Positions 7,420 through 16,989 of a stretch of 64,000 bases of DNA are shown here, one piece after another. The notes below the pieces were generated by a model. The model did no database searches. It was not told the DNA's origin and saw only the letters and a list, made by a program, of their open reading frames with translations. The stretch comes from Clostridiales bacterium (lineage in GTDB: Bacteria > Bacillota > Clostridia > Saccharofermentanales > Saccharofermentanaceae), in NCBI GenBank assembly GCA_017527865.1, contig JAFXPN010000013.1, positions 40,212 through 104,211 of the forward strand. Reading direction: 5' to 3'. The position numbers and the translations under genes are program-made. Positions within the stretch are counted from its first letter, which is position 1. Each line of letters begins with the position of its first letter.

Positions 7420-9354
7420 ATGGGATATACAATATCGCAGAAGATCATCAAGGACCATCTTCTTTCCGGTCAGATGAACGTCGGTGAGGAGATCGCTTTA
7501 AGGATCGATCAGACTTTGACACAGGATTCAACCGGCACCATGGCTTACCTGCAGTTTGAAGCGCTCGGTATCGATCAGGTGAAGACAAAGCTGTCCGTAG
7601 CTTATATCGATCACAATATGCTTCAGTCGGGATTCGAGAATGCCGATGACCATAAGTACATTCAGACAGTAACAAACAAGCACGGCATCAGATTCAGCCG
7701 TCCCGGCAACGGTGTCTGCCATCAGGTTCACATCGAGAGATTCGGTGTTCCGGGCCAGACATTGCTCGGTTCTGACTCGCACACACCGACATGTGGCGGT
7801 ATCGGAATGCTCGCTATCGGCGCAGGAGGACTCGATGTTGCAGTCGCGATGGGCGGCGGTCCTTACTACATCACGATGCCTAAGATGGTAAGAGTTACGT
7901 TGAAGAATAAGCTCGCTCCCTGGACAACAGCAAAGGACATCATCCTTGAGGTTCTCCGCATCATGTCCGTTAAGGGCGGTGTAGGAAAGATCGTAGAGTA
8001 CGCAGGCGACGGACTTGAGTATCTCACAGTCCCTGAGAGAGCTACGATCACAAACATGGGTGCCGAGCTCGGTGCTACAACATCCGTTTTCCCTTCTGAT
8101 GAAGTTACTAAGGCTTTCCTTAAGGCTCAGGGAAGAGAAGAGGTATGGACAGAACTCAAGGCTGATGATGATGTGGTCTATGATGAGGAGATCGAGATCG
8201 ATCTTTCCACACTCGTACCTCTCGTTGCCAAGCCGCACATGCCCGACCAGGTTGTAACCGTTAAGGAGATCGAAGGCCTTAAGGTTGACCAGTGCTGCAT
8301 CGGTTCCTGCACAAACTCTTCACTTTACGACATGCTCAAGGTTGCTAAGATCCTTAAGGACCACACAGTTCACCCTGATGTTTCTCTTGTTATCGCTCCC
8401 GGATCCAAGCAGGTATTCAATATGCTTGCCGAGTGCGGCGCGCTGGCTGACATGATCGAGGCGGGCGCACGTATCATCGAGTGCGGATGCGGACCTTGTA
8501 TCGGTATGGGACAGTCTCCTAAGACTAACGCCGTATCCTTGAGAACAAACAACAGAAACTTCTACGGAAGATCCGGAACCAAGTCTGCTTCCATCTATCT
8601 CGTAAGCCCTGAAGTGGCGGCCGTTGCAGCCATCACGGGAGTTGTTACCAACCCCGCAGACTTCGGTGAGCCCCCGGTAGTATCCATGCCTGATTCCTTC
8701 AAGGTCAACGACAACATGGTTATCCTGCCTTCAGCAACACCCGATGACGTTGAAGTAGTAAGAGGACCTAACATCAAGCCTTTCCCGGCTCACCACAAGC
8801 TTGCTGATACAGTTGAGGGCAAGACATTGATCAAGGTCGAGGACAATATCACGACAGACCACATCATGCCTTCGAACGCTAAGCTCCTGCCGTTCAGATC
8901 CAATATCCCCTATCTTGCAGACTACTGTCTCACACCTTGTGATGAGAAGTTCCCTGAAAGAGCTAAGGAGAATAACGGCGGATTCATCATCGGCGGACAG
9001 AACTACGGTCAGGGTTCTTCAAGAGAGCACGCTGCGCTTGCTCCGCTTCAGCTCGGAGTTAAGGGCGTTATAGCACTCTCGTTCGCAAGGATACATATGG
9101 CTAACCTCATCAACAACGGTATCCTTCCTCTCACATTCAAGGATGCTGCTGACTACGATAAGATCAACATGCTCGACGATCTCGTTATCGAGAATGCAAG
9201 AGAGCAGGTTGAGGCTGCCGCCACCGGTAAGACTGTTACGATCACAAACAAGACTCAGGGTTACTCATTCGAGACTGAGCTCGTTATCTCCGACAGACAG
9301 AAGGATATGCTGCTTGCCGGCGGACTTCTTAATTACACCAAGGAGAATGCCTGA
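7420..9354 (+). CDS. acnA: Aconitate hydratase (Aquifex type, 644 aa)
   Basis: Isomerises citrate and isocitrate through a [4Fe-4S] cluster. Cluster cysteines are visible in IGSCTNSS (about residue 296) and CGCGPCIGMG (about 353-358). Substrate loops include LLGSDSHTPTCGG, EDNITTDHIMPS and GQGSSREHAAL. At 644 residues it is the short Aquifex-type aconitase, which carries both the LeuC-like and swivelling LeuD-like domains. GGAGG precedes the ATG. Its TGA overlaps the ATG of citrate synthase, so the two act as one unit converting acetyl-CoA and oxaloacetate to isocitrate. No isocitrate dehydrogenase is in this window. Confidence 0.92.
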   Translation: MGYTISQKIIKDHLLSGQMNVGEEIALRIDQTLTQDSTGTMAYLQFEALGIDQVKTKLSVAYIDHNMLQSGFENADDHKYIQTVTNKHGIRFSRPGNGVCHQVHIERFGVPGQTLLGSDSHTPTCGGIGMLAIGAGGLDVAVAMGGGPYYITMPKMVRVTLKNKLAPWTTAKDIILEVLRIMSVKGGVGKIVEYAGDGLEYLTVPERATITNMGAELGATTSVFPSDEVTKAFLKAQGREEVWTELKADDDVVYDEEIEIDLSTLVPLVAKPHMPDQVVTVKEIEGLKVDQCCIGSCTNSSLYDMLKVAKILKDHTVHPDVSLVIAPGSKQVFNMLAECGALADMIEAGARIIECGCGPCIGMGQSPKTNAVSLRTNNRNFYGRSGTKSASIYLVSPEVAAVAAITGVVTNPADFGEPPVVSMPDSFKVNDNMVILPSATPDDVEVVRGPNIKPFPAHHKLADTVEGKTLIKVEDNITTDHIMPSNAKLLPFRSNIPYLADYCLTPCDEKFPERAKENNGGFIIGGQNYGQGSSREHAALAPLQLGVKGVIALSFARIHMANLINNGILPLTFKDAADYDKINMLDDLVIENAREQVEAAATGKTVTITNKTQGYSFETELVISDRQKDMLLAGGLLNYTKENA

Positions 9355-10718
9355 TGGCTGAAATGAACAACGAAGAATTAATAACCAAGCTCGCCAGAGT
9401 TGCGGGCAAGAAGGCTAAGATCGAGCCCGAACTCTACGGCAGATATAACGTTAAGCGCGGACTGCGCAACAACGACGGGACTGGTGTTCTCGTAGGCCTT
9501 ACCGAAGTCGGTGAGGTAATGAGTTACCTTATGGACGACGGCGACAGGATGCCGATCGACGGAAGACTGTATTATCAGGGTTACGAAGTAACAGATCTTG
9601 TAAACGGCTTCTATAAGAAGAGGTTCGGTTATGAGGAGATCGCGTTCCTGCTCATAACGGGGGATCTTCCCACTGAGTCGGAACTTAAGGATTTCAGAGC
9701 TCTTTTGTCTTCCAAGAGACCTCTGCCTGCGGGTTTTACCGAGGACATGATACTCAAGGCTCCGAGCCCGGACGTTATGAACAAGCTTGCAAGATCCGTT
9801 CTTGCTTCCTATTCATATGACCCCAACCCGGATTCGCTTGAGGTAAGCAACGTTATGCGCCAGTGCATCGAGCTTATCGCCAGGTTCCCGGTAATGATCG
9901 CATACGGTTACATGGCAAGACTTCACTATGTCGAACACAAGAGCCTTTTCCTTCACGATCCTGTTCCTGAATACAGCACGGCGCAGAACATCCTGCACCT
10001 GATAAGGCCGGACGGTAAGTTTACGGAACTCGAGGCCCGCGTTCTCGACCTCGCTCTCGTGCTCCACGCTGAACACGGCGGCGGCAACAACTCTTCTTTC
10101 GTAACACATGCCGTATCTTCTACAGGTACAGATACATATTCCGCTATCGCCGCTGCAGTAGGATCGCTCAAGGGACCTCAGCACGGCGGTGCTTCCAACA
10201 AGGCTTATGCCATGATGTGTGACCTGCGCGAAAAGGTGAGTGACATCACGGACGAGGCTGAGGTAAGGGAGTATCTTGCCAAGATCATTAAGAAGGAAGC
10301 ATTCGATAAGTCCGGTCTTATATACGGTATCGGTCATGCTGTCTATACTCTTTCCGATCCCAGAACAAGACTTCTCAAGATGTATGCCGAGGAGCTTGCC
10401 AGGGAGACCGGCAAGGACGACATATTTGCATTGTACACAATGGTCGAGAGAGTCGCTCCTGAGGTCTTCCACGAGGTTAAGAAATCAGACAAGATCATGT
10501 GTGCAAACGTAGACTATTATGCGGGCTTTGTTTATTCGATGCTCGGTATACCTCCCGAATTGTTCACTCCTATCTTTGCCTGTGCAAGGATCGCGGGATG
10601 GAGCGCACACCGCATCGAGGAAGTTGTCACCGGCGGACGTATCATGAGACCTGCTTACAAGTGCGTAAGCAAGCGCCGGGAGTATATATCACTGGATAAC
10701 CGTCAAGGTTTGATCTGA
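9354..10718 (+). CDS. gltA: Citrate synthase
   Basis: 454 residues. The citrate synthase core is clear: ALVLHAEHGGGNNSSF (about residues 233-248) with the first active-site His, SLKGPQHGGASNKA, and GLIYGIGHAVYTLSDPR with the second His (about 328); GWSAHRIEE lies near the C-terminus. The N-terminal extension of about 60 residues resembles the longer clostridial citrate synthases. Condenses acetyl-CoA and oxaloacetate, most likely for 2-oxoglutarate and glutamate synthesis together with the upstream aconitase. Translationally coupled (TGATG). A 2-methylcitrate activity cannot be excluded from sequence. Confidence 0.9.
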   Translation: MAEMNNEELITKLARVAGKKAKIEPELYGRYNVKRGLRNNDGTGVLVGLTEVGEVMSYLMDDGDRMPIDGRLYYQGYEVTDLVNGFYKKRFGYEEIAFLLITGDLPTESELKDFRALLSSKRPLPAGFTEDMILKAPSPDVMNKLARSVLASYSYDPNPDSLEVSNVMRQCIELIARFPVMIAYGYMARLHYVEHKSLFLHDPVPEYSTAQNILHLIRPDGKFTELEARVLDLALVLHAEHGGGNNSSFVTHAVSSTGTDTYSAIAAAVGSLKGPQHGGASNKAYAMMCDLREKVSDITDEAEVREYLAKIIKKEAFDKSGLIYGIGHAVYTLSDPRTRLLKMYAEELARETGKDDIFALYTMVERVAPEVFHEVKKSDKIMCANVDYYAGFVYSMLGIPPELFTPIFACARIAGWSAHRIEEVVTGGRIMRPAYKCVSKRREYISLDNRQGLI

Positions 10719-10744
10719 TATAAGAAAGATACTATACACTGTTG

Positions 10745-10784
10745 CCATACATCATTCATTTCATGGGATGATGTATGGTAATTT
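10745..10784 (+). terminator. Hairpin after gltA
   Basis: Perfect 11-bp stem (CCATACATCAT / ATGATGTATGG) with a 12-base loop, followed by TAATTTTA. The weak T-run makes it a modest terminator. Confidence 0.5.
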
Positions 10785-10828
10785 TATGTTATACTTATCA
10801 TAATTATTTGAAAACGAGGAGTACGTAT

Positions 10829-11926
10829 ATGGCTGAGAACGAGAATGTCGAACAGATAACACAGGGAGTAACCGAAGACGTAACCGATAAGAAGTGTCCC
10901 AATTGCGGCGCTACGGTAACTTATGATCCCGCAACATTATCGATGACATGTGATTTTTGCGGATTTCATAAAGAATTGCCGAAGCCCGGAGAAACTTCTA
11001 CAGCAACTCAGGAGATAGATTTTAATTCGGCTAAGCTCCGTTCCACCAAAGACTGGGGCGCGCAGAAGAAGAATATCATCTGTAAGAACTGCGGCGGCTC
11101 GGCAATGTATGATATGAACGATACGGCAGGAACGTGTCCTTTCTGCGGATCGACAGCGGTTATGCCTGTTGATGATGACGAGGATGTTATGGCACCCGGC
11201 GGAGTTGTCCCCTTCGAGATCTCACAGGAGAAGGCAGCAGAGCTGTTTAAGACATGGCTCAAGAAGAAGCTTTTCGCGCCGAGTGCTGCAAAGAAGAGCT
11301 GCGAGGCGAAGGAATTCAAGGGCATATATCTTCCTTACTGGACATATGATGCGCAGACGACTTCTTCCTATTCCGCCCGTTACGGCAAGGATTATAAGGA
11401 CAAAGACGGCAATACCAAGACAAGATGGTATAACTGCCACGGCATCTATGAAGAATTCATCGATGATGAAGTTGTCTATGCCAGTACAAAGACTAAGGAC
11501 GAGAATATCAAAGCCGTGTCGAGCTTCGATTTTAAGAAGCTTCGCGATTATGATCCCCAGTTCATCGCCGGATTTGCAGCTGAGAGATATTCACTCGGAC
11601 TTGATGACGGATGGACTCAGGCACAGAGTTCTATCAATTCCAAGCTTAAGAGTCATGTCAGCGACAAGGTAAGATCAAAGTATAATGCCGACCGCGTAAG
11701 TGATGTAAAACTGTCGACAACCTACGATAACATTACGTTCAAGTATCTGCTTGCTCCTATCTGGATATCGAATTTCAAGTTCAATGACAAGATCTTTAAT
11801 TTTGTCGTTAACGGTCAGACAGGAAGGATCGCCGGCAAGTCACCCGTATCTGCGCTCAGGGTCGTTGTCGCGATCATCATCACCATTGCGGTACTTGCTT
11901 TGTTGTTCTACTTCTTCGGAGGGTAA
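10829..11926 (+). CDS. Double zinc-ribbon membrane protein
   Basis: 365 residues. Two zinc ribbons are visible: KCPNCGATV...CDFCGF (about 23-46) and ICKNCGGSA...CPFCGST (about 79-105). A soluble region with PYWTYDAQT follows, and one hydrophobic helix near the C-terminus (about 340-362) anchors the protein. Similar proteins are annotated as TFIIB-type zinc-ribbon proteins, but no transcription role is shown. I chose ATG 10829 because GAGGAG precedes it; an in-frame start 54 bases upstream has no ribosome binding site. TATACT at about 10790 may be its -10 box. Function unknown. Confidence 0.75.
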   Translation: MAENENVEQITQGVTEDVTDKKCPNCGATVTYDPATLSMTCDFCGFHKELPKPGETSTATQEIDFNSAKLRSTKDWGAQKKNIICKNCGGSAMYDMNDTAGTCPFCGSTAVMPVDDDEDVMAPGGVVPFEISQEKAAELFKTWLKKKLFAPSAAKKSCEAKEFKGIYLPYWTYDAQTTSSYSARYGKDYKDKDGNTKTRWYNCHGIYEEFIDDEVVYASTKTKDENIKAVSSFDFKKLRDYDPQFIAGFAAERYSLGLDDGWTQAQSSINSKLKSHVSDKVRSKYNADRVSDVKLSTTYDNITFKYLLAPIWISNFKFNDKIFNFVVNGQTGRIAGKSPVSALRVVVAIIITIAVLALLFYFFGG

Positions 11927-11952
11927 ACACTTTGCGGAAACGCTTGAATCAA

Positions 11953-11977
11953 GCCGGGCATAGTCCCGGCTTTTTTT
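11953..11977 (+). terminator. Intrinsic terminator
   Basis: GCCGGG/CCCGGC stem, CATAGT loop and seven T residues. Ends transcription of the zinc-ribbon gene immediately before the promoter of the next unit. Confidence 0.9.
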
Positions 11978-11978
11978 G

Positions 11979-11987
11979 TGTTATTAT
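11979..11987 (+). promoter_or_regulatory. Extended -10 element, leaderless start
   Basis: TGTTATTAT (TGn plus TATTAT) ends 9 bases before ATG 11997, and there is no Shine-Dalgarno sequence. The mRNA would begin at or within a few bases of the start codon. Confidence 0.5.
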
Positions 11988-11996
11988 TTATCTGTT

Positions 11997-13580
11997 ATGG
12001 GTGAGAAGATAAAGAAGAAAGAATTGATATATTTCTTTGTGTGGATGGCTTTTACTGCCGCACTCTTTATATGGTCACACTTTTTATTAAGGACGGACAG
12101 TGTAACTTTTGACAGTTCGTATCAGTATTTCTTAAATCTGCACGGCTGGAAGGAAATGTTCGCTCTCATCCTGATCGACTACAGTCCGCCGCTCTATTCC
12201 ATTCTCCTCAAGAGTTATTCGACTTTGTTCGGGACCGGGCTTGTGAGCCTGAGGATCTTCTCTACGGCGCTTCTTTCTCTTAATTTCCTGTTTGCCCTTT
12301 TCCCTCTGAGACGGCTGATGGGGGATGCATGCGCTCTGGTCGCTTCTGTTCTGTTCCTTACCTCGAGCTATAATATCTACTTCGGTCTTGAGACCCGTCC
12401 CACGCTGCTTGCTTATGTGCTTACGACGGGAATGATCATTTATTCGCTTCTTTCTTTCTTCGGCGATAAAAGGTCTGACACGGTCCTCTTTACGATACTT
12501 GCCCTGATGTCGATGTATACCCATTACGTGTCGCTCGTTACGGCATTTTGTGTCTACGGAACGGGAGTCATAGTATCACTTCTCATAAGGAAGAAAGATG
12601 TGACCAGAAAGTTCCTGATAAGCGGCATCACGGTTGCGGTACTCTATGTTCCGTGGTTGCTGGTTCTTTTAAGCCAGTTCGGAAGCGCTTCGGACAATTA
12701 CTGGAAATTTCAGAACTCCTTGTTTTACGGACTGAGTATCGCGCTTTTCGGAAGTGTGAGCAATAACCTGTTTCAGCCCGTGGAACTGCTTACGCTCATG
12801 CTGATCATATTCCTGCCTCTCATAGACCTTATCTTAATGATCGATAAGAGTAAGTTAAGATCTGCCCGCCGTGTTACAGACATCATCGGGATCCCGCAGA
12901 TCAGGGAGAAGTGTCCGCATATAGTCAGACTCGTCTATCTGCTGTTGTCGCTTCTGCTGTCCGTCACGGCGTTTTATCTCATTACGAGATTTGTCCTTCC
13001 TATCTTTACCGAGAGGTATTTCTACATCTATACGGGCGGCGCGATCGTATTCATTGCGGGTCTGGCTACTCTTTGCAAAGGAAAGAAGATACCTGCTTTG
13101 ATCCTTTGTGCGCTCGTATCCGTTACATTTGTCTGTAATTCGATCCATCTGTCGAGAGTCATGGAACTGCGCAACGAGATCGAGGTCGATGAGAAGATCG
13201 ATTCTTTGTCTTCGGGAAATCCGGCATTCCTTCATTTCCATGAACACGGCCTTGAACTTATGGGTTACAATTTCCCTGAATCGAGACATTTTATCTCCGA
13301 TGATACTTATACGGTTATGAATACCTTAGACGTGTTCGGAGTCGATCTGTGTTATATCGGAGATGTTGATGAGGTCTGGGATTATACCGATGAGGTCTAT
13401 ATATTCTGTGAATATAATCTTATGTTTACCGAGAATCCCGATCCTGCGGAATACTACAGGAGTTTTTTTGACGACAGGGAAGGATTGGAGATCGAGATCG
13501 TCGATGACTATGTTCCTGCATACTGTGTGGCTTATATGACGGACTATAACTATGTGTTAAGAGCGACGAAGGCAGGATGA
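11997..13580 (+). CDS. GT-C family membrane glycosyltransferase (GT39-like), copy 1
   Basis: 527 residues with about ten hydrophobic helices. The first outer loop carries DSVTFDSSYQYFLNLHGW and DYSPPLYSILLK, the acidic loop pattern of polyprenyl-phosphate-sugar dependent GT-C enzymes (ArnT/PMT type). A hydrophilic C-terminal domain of about 120 residues follows. It probably transfers a sugar from a lipid carrier to an extracytoplasmic acceptor; donor and acceptor unknown. Start at ATG 11997 because the longer frame would begin inside the preceding terminator and because the paralog at 13582 starts MAEKIKKND, matching MGEKIKKKE here. One base separates it from the paralog. Confidence 0.75.
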   Translation: MGEKIKKKELIYFFVWMAFTAALFIWSHFLLRTDSVTFDSSYQYFLNLHGWKEMFALILIDYSPPLYSILLKSYSTLFGTGLVSLRIFSTALLSLNFLFALFPLRRLMGDACALVASVLFLTSSYNIYFGLETRPTLLAYVLTTGMIIYSLLSFFGDKRSDTVLFTILALMSMYTHYVSLVTAFCVYGTGVIVSLLIRKKDVTRKFLISGITVAVLYVPWLLVLLSQFGSASDNYWKFQNSLFYGLSIALFGSVSNNLFQPVELLTLMLIIFLPLIDLILMIDKSKLRSARRVTDIIGIPQIREKCPHIVRLVYLLLSLLLSVTAFYLITRFVLPIFTERYFYIYTGGAIVFIAGLATLCKGKKIPALILCALVSVTFVCNSIHLSRVMELRNEIEVDEKIDSLSSGNPAFLHFHEHGLELMGYNFPESRHFISDDTYTVMNTLDVFGVDLCYIGDVDEVWDYTDEVYIFCEYNLMFTENPDPAEYYRSFFDDREGLEIEIVDDYVPAYCVAYMTDYNYVLRATKAG

Positions 13581-13581
13581 T

Positions 13582-15168
13582 ATGGCAGAGAAGATAAAGA
13601 AGAACGACTTATGCTTCCTGGGGCTCGGAACTCTGTTTTCCGCGGTGCTTCTCGTATGGTTCCTTTTGATATGCACTGAGGATAGTATCTCGTACGATAA
13701 TTCATATCAGTATTTCCTTAATCTTCATTCGTGGAAGGAGATGTTCAGTCTTATCCTCGTGGATTACAGTCCGCCTCTTTACTCAGTCGTTTTGAAACTG
13801 TTCTCGATGGTGTTCGGAACGGGACTTGTCACTGTACGCGTGCTGAGCCTTATATTGTTGTGCTCGCTGTTCTTCTTCGCGCTTTTCCCGTTAAGACGTC
13901 TTATGGGCAGCGGATGCGCTCTGACGGCGGCGGTCCTTTTTCTTGCATCTTCTTATAATTTCTATTTCGGTGTTGCGATAAGACCGACGATACTGGCTTA
14001 TGTGCTCACGACAGGCATGTTCATATATGCTGCTCTTGCATTCTTCTCGGATAAGAAGTCTGACCTGACAGTATTTACCGTACTGTCAATTCTTTGCATG
14101 TATACGCACAATGTCTCGCTTATTGCCGCTTTCTGCATATACGCTTCTTCTTTGGTGACCGCTCTGGTCCGCAGGCGCATGGATGTCTTTAAGAGATTTC
14201 TTATAAGCGGCATCACGGTTGCAGTGCTGTATATACCGTGGCTTATAGTTCTTATAACTCAGACGGGCAATGTATCGGATCACTTCTGGGTCAGCAATGA
14301 TTCATTGCCGTACGGGCTGTATCTGGCACTGATGGGCTATGTCGGAAACCTTGCGAATGATGTGCTGTCCCTGCCTTCGGTAATGCTCATTATTCTTCTT
14401 CCGTTCATCAACATCTTCCTTCTTCTCGGTAAAGATGATCTTAAGAATGCAAAGGGATTCGCAGACCTTCTTCCCGTAAAGAAGATGAAGACGGGATGGC
14501 CCGGTCTTCACAAACTGCTCTATCTGCTACTCACGGTCTGCCTGTCTGTCTCGGTTTTCTACCTTGTTACTGAATTTGTAGCCCCCATATTCGCCAGAAG
14601 GTATTTCTTTATTTTCTCGGGCGCGGGAATAGTGATCCTCAGCAGTCTTGCCACTCTTTGTAAGAACAGGAAGGTGCCCGCGGTACTGCTGTCGGTTTTT
14701 GCCGTGTTTACGTTTGTTTTTAATACTTATGAGGAAAGAAAGATCATAGATATGAGCGACCGGGATCTTATGATCGCTGATATTAACGGGATGACAGGAA
14801 GTGAACCCGGTTTTATCGATCTTTATGAAGAGACGCTTGGCGTGACCTCGTATTACTTCAGAGATTCAAAGCACTATGTGACGGAAGATACTTTCACCGT
14901 GCTGCCTGACTTTGATGTATTCGGAACGGATACGGTATATATGGAGAACGGTGACGATCTTTGGGACTATACTGACGAAGTGCTTCTTTTCAGCGCTATT
15001 GATTTTGAGTATTACGATACTGACCCGGTGGAATATTATCTTTATTACTTTAAAACTCCGCAGGATGTTGAGCTGAGCTATATTGGGCATTATAATCTGC
15101 CTTACACAAATGAGATCGGTTACGGCATTTATGATATCGATCTCTATCGTGTTTGCAGGAAGAGGTAA
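13582..15168 (+). CDS. GT-C family membrane glycosyltransferase (GT39-like), copy 2
   Basis: 528 residues, clearly a tandem duplicate of 11997-13580. The N-terminus, the outer loop (DSISYDNSYQYFLNLHSW, DYSPPLYSVVLK), LFPLRRLMG and the RYFF..SGAGIVIL helix are shared throughout, while the C-terminal extracytoplasmic domain has diverged more. The same activity is inferred. The duplication with C-terminal divergence suggests two acceptors or sugars. The next gene, iorA, starts 3 bases after its stop, so sugar transfer and aromatic amino acid genes seem to share a transcript. Confidence 0.75.
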   Translation: MAEKIKKNDLCFLGLGTLFSAVLLVWFLLICTEDSISYDNSYQYFLNLHSWKEMFSLILVDYSPPLYSVVLKLFSMVFGTGLVTVRVLSLILLCSLFFFALFPLRRLMGSGCALTAAVLFLASSYNFYFGVAIRPTILAYVLTTGMFIYAALAFFSDKKSDLTVFTVLSILCMYTHNVSLIAAFCIYASSLVTALVRRRMDVFKRFLISGITVAVLYIPWLIVLITQTGNVSDHFWVSNDSLPYGLYLALMGYVGNLANDVLSLPSVMLIILLPFINIFLLLGKDDLKNAKGFADLLPVKKMKTGWPGLHKLLYLLLTVCLSVSVFYLVTEFVAPIFARRYFFIFSGAGIVILSSLATLCKNRKVPAVLLSVFAVFTFVFNTYEERKIIDMSDRDLMIADINGMTGSEPGFIDLYEETLGVTSYYFRDSKHYVTEDTFTVLPDFDVFGTDTVYMENGDDLWDYTDEVLLFSAIDFEYYDTDPVEYYLYYFKTPQDVELSYIGHYNLPYTNEIGYGIYDIDLYRVCRKR

Positions 15169-15171
15169 TTT

Positions 15172-16989
15172 ATGCATAAAGAGTTTGTGATGGGGAATGA
15201 AGCGATAGGCAAAGCCTGCATGGCAGCAGGCGTACAAGTCGTTGCAGGTTACCCGGGTACACCTTCCACAGAGGTCCTCGAGACTATAGCAAAAGAGAAT
15301 GACGGCAGTATCTATGTCGAGTGGTCTGTTAATGAGAAGGCCGCTCTCGAAGTTGCCGCAGGTGCATCTTATTCAGGTGCCAGAACACTCGTTACCATGA
15401 AGCAGGTAGGACTTAATGTTGCTTCCGATCCTCTCATGAGCCTCGAGTATATCGGTGTCGAGGGCGGTATGGTGGTTCTCGTTGCCGATGACCCGGGCCC
15501 GATCTCATCGCAGACGGAGCAGGATACGAGAACTTTCGCCGAGTATTCGAAGCTGCCGTGTTTTGATCCTTCTGATGCGAAGGAAGCATACGATATGATC
15601 TTCGAGGCTTACGAGCTGTCGGAGAAGTATAAGACTCCTGTGTTCATGCGTCCGACCACGCGTGTGTGTCACTCATATCAGAGCATAGACGTGCGTGATT
15701 ATGCGGAATACGAGGACCACAGACCTGACGGCTTCGTTAAGGATTCATCCCGCTGGGTCATCTTCCCGAAGCTGTCTTATGTCAACCATGCGAAGATTGA
15801 AGAACGTAATGCAGGCCTTTCTGACGAGTTCTCTTCGAATGTACGTAATGCTGTTACTGCCGGTACTGTCCGTAAGGGCATCGTCGCTCAGGGTATCTCT
15901 TATGCCAATGTGAAGGACATACTTGATGAAGCTTCTGCACAGGGCAGGGACGTGCCCTCGCTTCTTAAGATAAGTACGCCGTTTCCGTTTCCGGAGAAGC
16001 TCGCATGTGATTTCCTTAAGAGTGTTGACGAAGTGCTCGTGATAGAGGAGCTCGATCCGTATATAGAGAGGCATCTCGTTTATGTGTGCGGCAGAGCGGG
16101 ACTTAATGTAAGTATCAAAGGAAAGATAACGGGGGACGTCGCGCCTTCAGGCGAGAACCTTCCCGATCTTGTACAGAAATATATAAGCGGATTCATGGGC
16201 TGGGAGAGCGCTTCTTCAGATGCTGTTAAGACTCCCGAGCTTCCTGTTCGTCCGCCGGTGCTGTGTGCGGGTTGCCCCCACAGAGCTTCTTTCTATGCCG
16301 TTAAGAAGGCGATGAAGGGTAAAGAGACCATTTTCGCAGGAGATATCGGCTGCTACACGTTAGGAAATGCGATGCCTCTCGATATGGTAGACACCTGCCT
16401 TTGTATGGGTGCAGGACTCGGTATCGCACAGGGTGTCGGCAGAGTTAAGCCCGATACCAAGTGTTTCGCTTTTGTAGGTGATTCCACATTCTTCGCCTCT
16501 GCAATAACCGGTGTCGTAAATGCTGTCTATAACCAGGCTGACATGACGCTGATAGTTCTCGATAACTCAACTACAGCCATGACGGGACACCAGCCTCACC
16601 CCGGAACGGGTCACACCATGATGGGTGAGTTCACGGATAAGATCGATATAGAGAATATTCTGCGCGGCATCGGTGTGGGGACTGTTGTAAGGCAGGATCC
16701 GTTCAAGCTTGATGAAGCTGTTGAGACTGTTAAGAGAGTCGCGGATGAGCCCGGTGTGAAGGCTATTATTTTCGAGGCGCCGTGTGCCGTGCTGTTTAAG
16801 CCCGAGACACCGTATGAGATTGACCTTGATAAGTGCGTTGACTGCAAGATGTGTATCCGCGAGATCGGCTGCCCCGGTGTCGTTCTGAAGGACGGCCGCG
16901 TGGCAATCGATGAGGCCCTGTGTAACGGATGCGGCCTGTGCTCACAGATCTGTCCATGCGGTGCCATAGGAAAGGCGGTGAAGGAATGA
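15172..16989 (+). CDS. iorA: Indolepyruvate:ferredoxin oxidoreductase alpha subunit, copy 1
   Basis: 605 residues. It oxidatively decarboxylates aryl-pyruvates to aryl-acetyl-CoA, reducing ferredoxin. The pyrimidine-binding N-terminal domain starts MGNEAIGKACMAAG...GYPGTPSTEV. The thiamine diphosphate domain carries CAGCPHRASF and AGDIGCYTLG, then GDSTFFAS...DNSTTAMTGHQPHP. The C-terminus has two 4Fe-4S motifs (CVDCKMCIREIGCPG and CNGCGLCSQICPC). Cytosolic. Overlaps iorB by 4 bases. paaK follows, so the aryl-acetyl-CoA produced here could be interconverted with the free acid. A second iorAB pair is at 56366. Confidence 0.93.
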   Translation: MHKEFVMGNEAIGKACMAAGVQVVAGYPGTPSTEVLETIAKENDGSIYVEWSVNEKAALEVAAGASYSGARTLVTMKQVGLNVASDPLMSLEYIGVEGGMVVLVADDPGPISSQTEQDTRTFAEYSKLPCFDPSDAKEAYDMIFEAYELSEKYKTPVFMRPTTRVCHSYQSIDVRDYAEYEDHRPDGFVKDSSRWVIFPKLSYVNHAKIEERNAGLSDEFSSNVRNAVTAGTVRKGIVAQGISYANVKDILDEASAQGRDVPSLLKISTPFPFPEKLACDFLKSVDEVLVIEELDPYIERHLVYVCGRAGLNVSIKGKITGDVAPSGENLPDLVQKYISGFMGWESASSDAVKTPELPVRPPVLCAGCPHRASFYAVKKAMKGKETIFAGDIGCYTLGNAMPLDMVDTCLCMGAGLGIAQGVGRVKPDTKCFAFVGDSTFFASAITGVVNAVYNQADMTLIVLDNSTTAMTGHQPHPGTGHTMMGEFTDKIDIENILRGIGVGTVVRQDPFKLDEAVETVKRVADEPGVKAIIFEAPCAVLFKPETPYEIDLDKCVDCKMCIREIGCPGVVLKDGRVAIDEALCNGCGLCSQICPCGAIGKAVKE

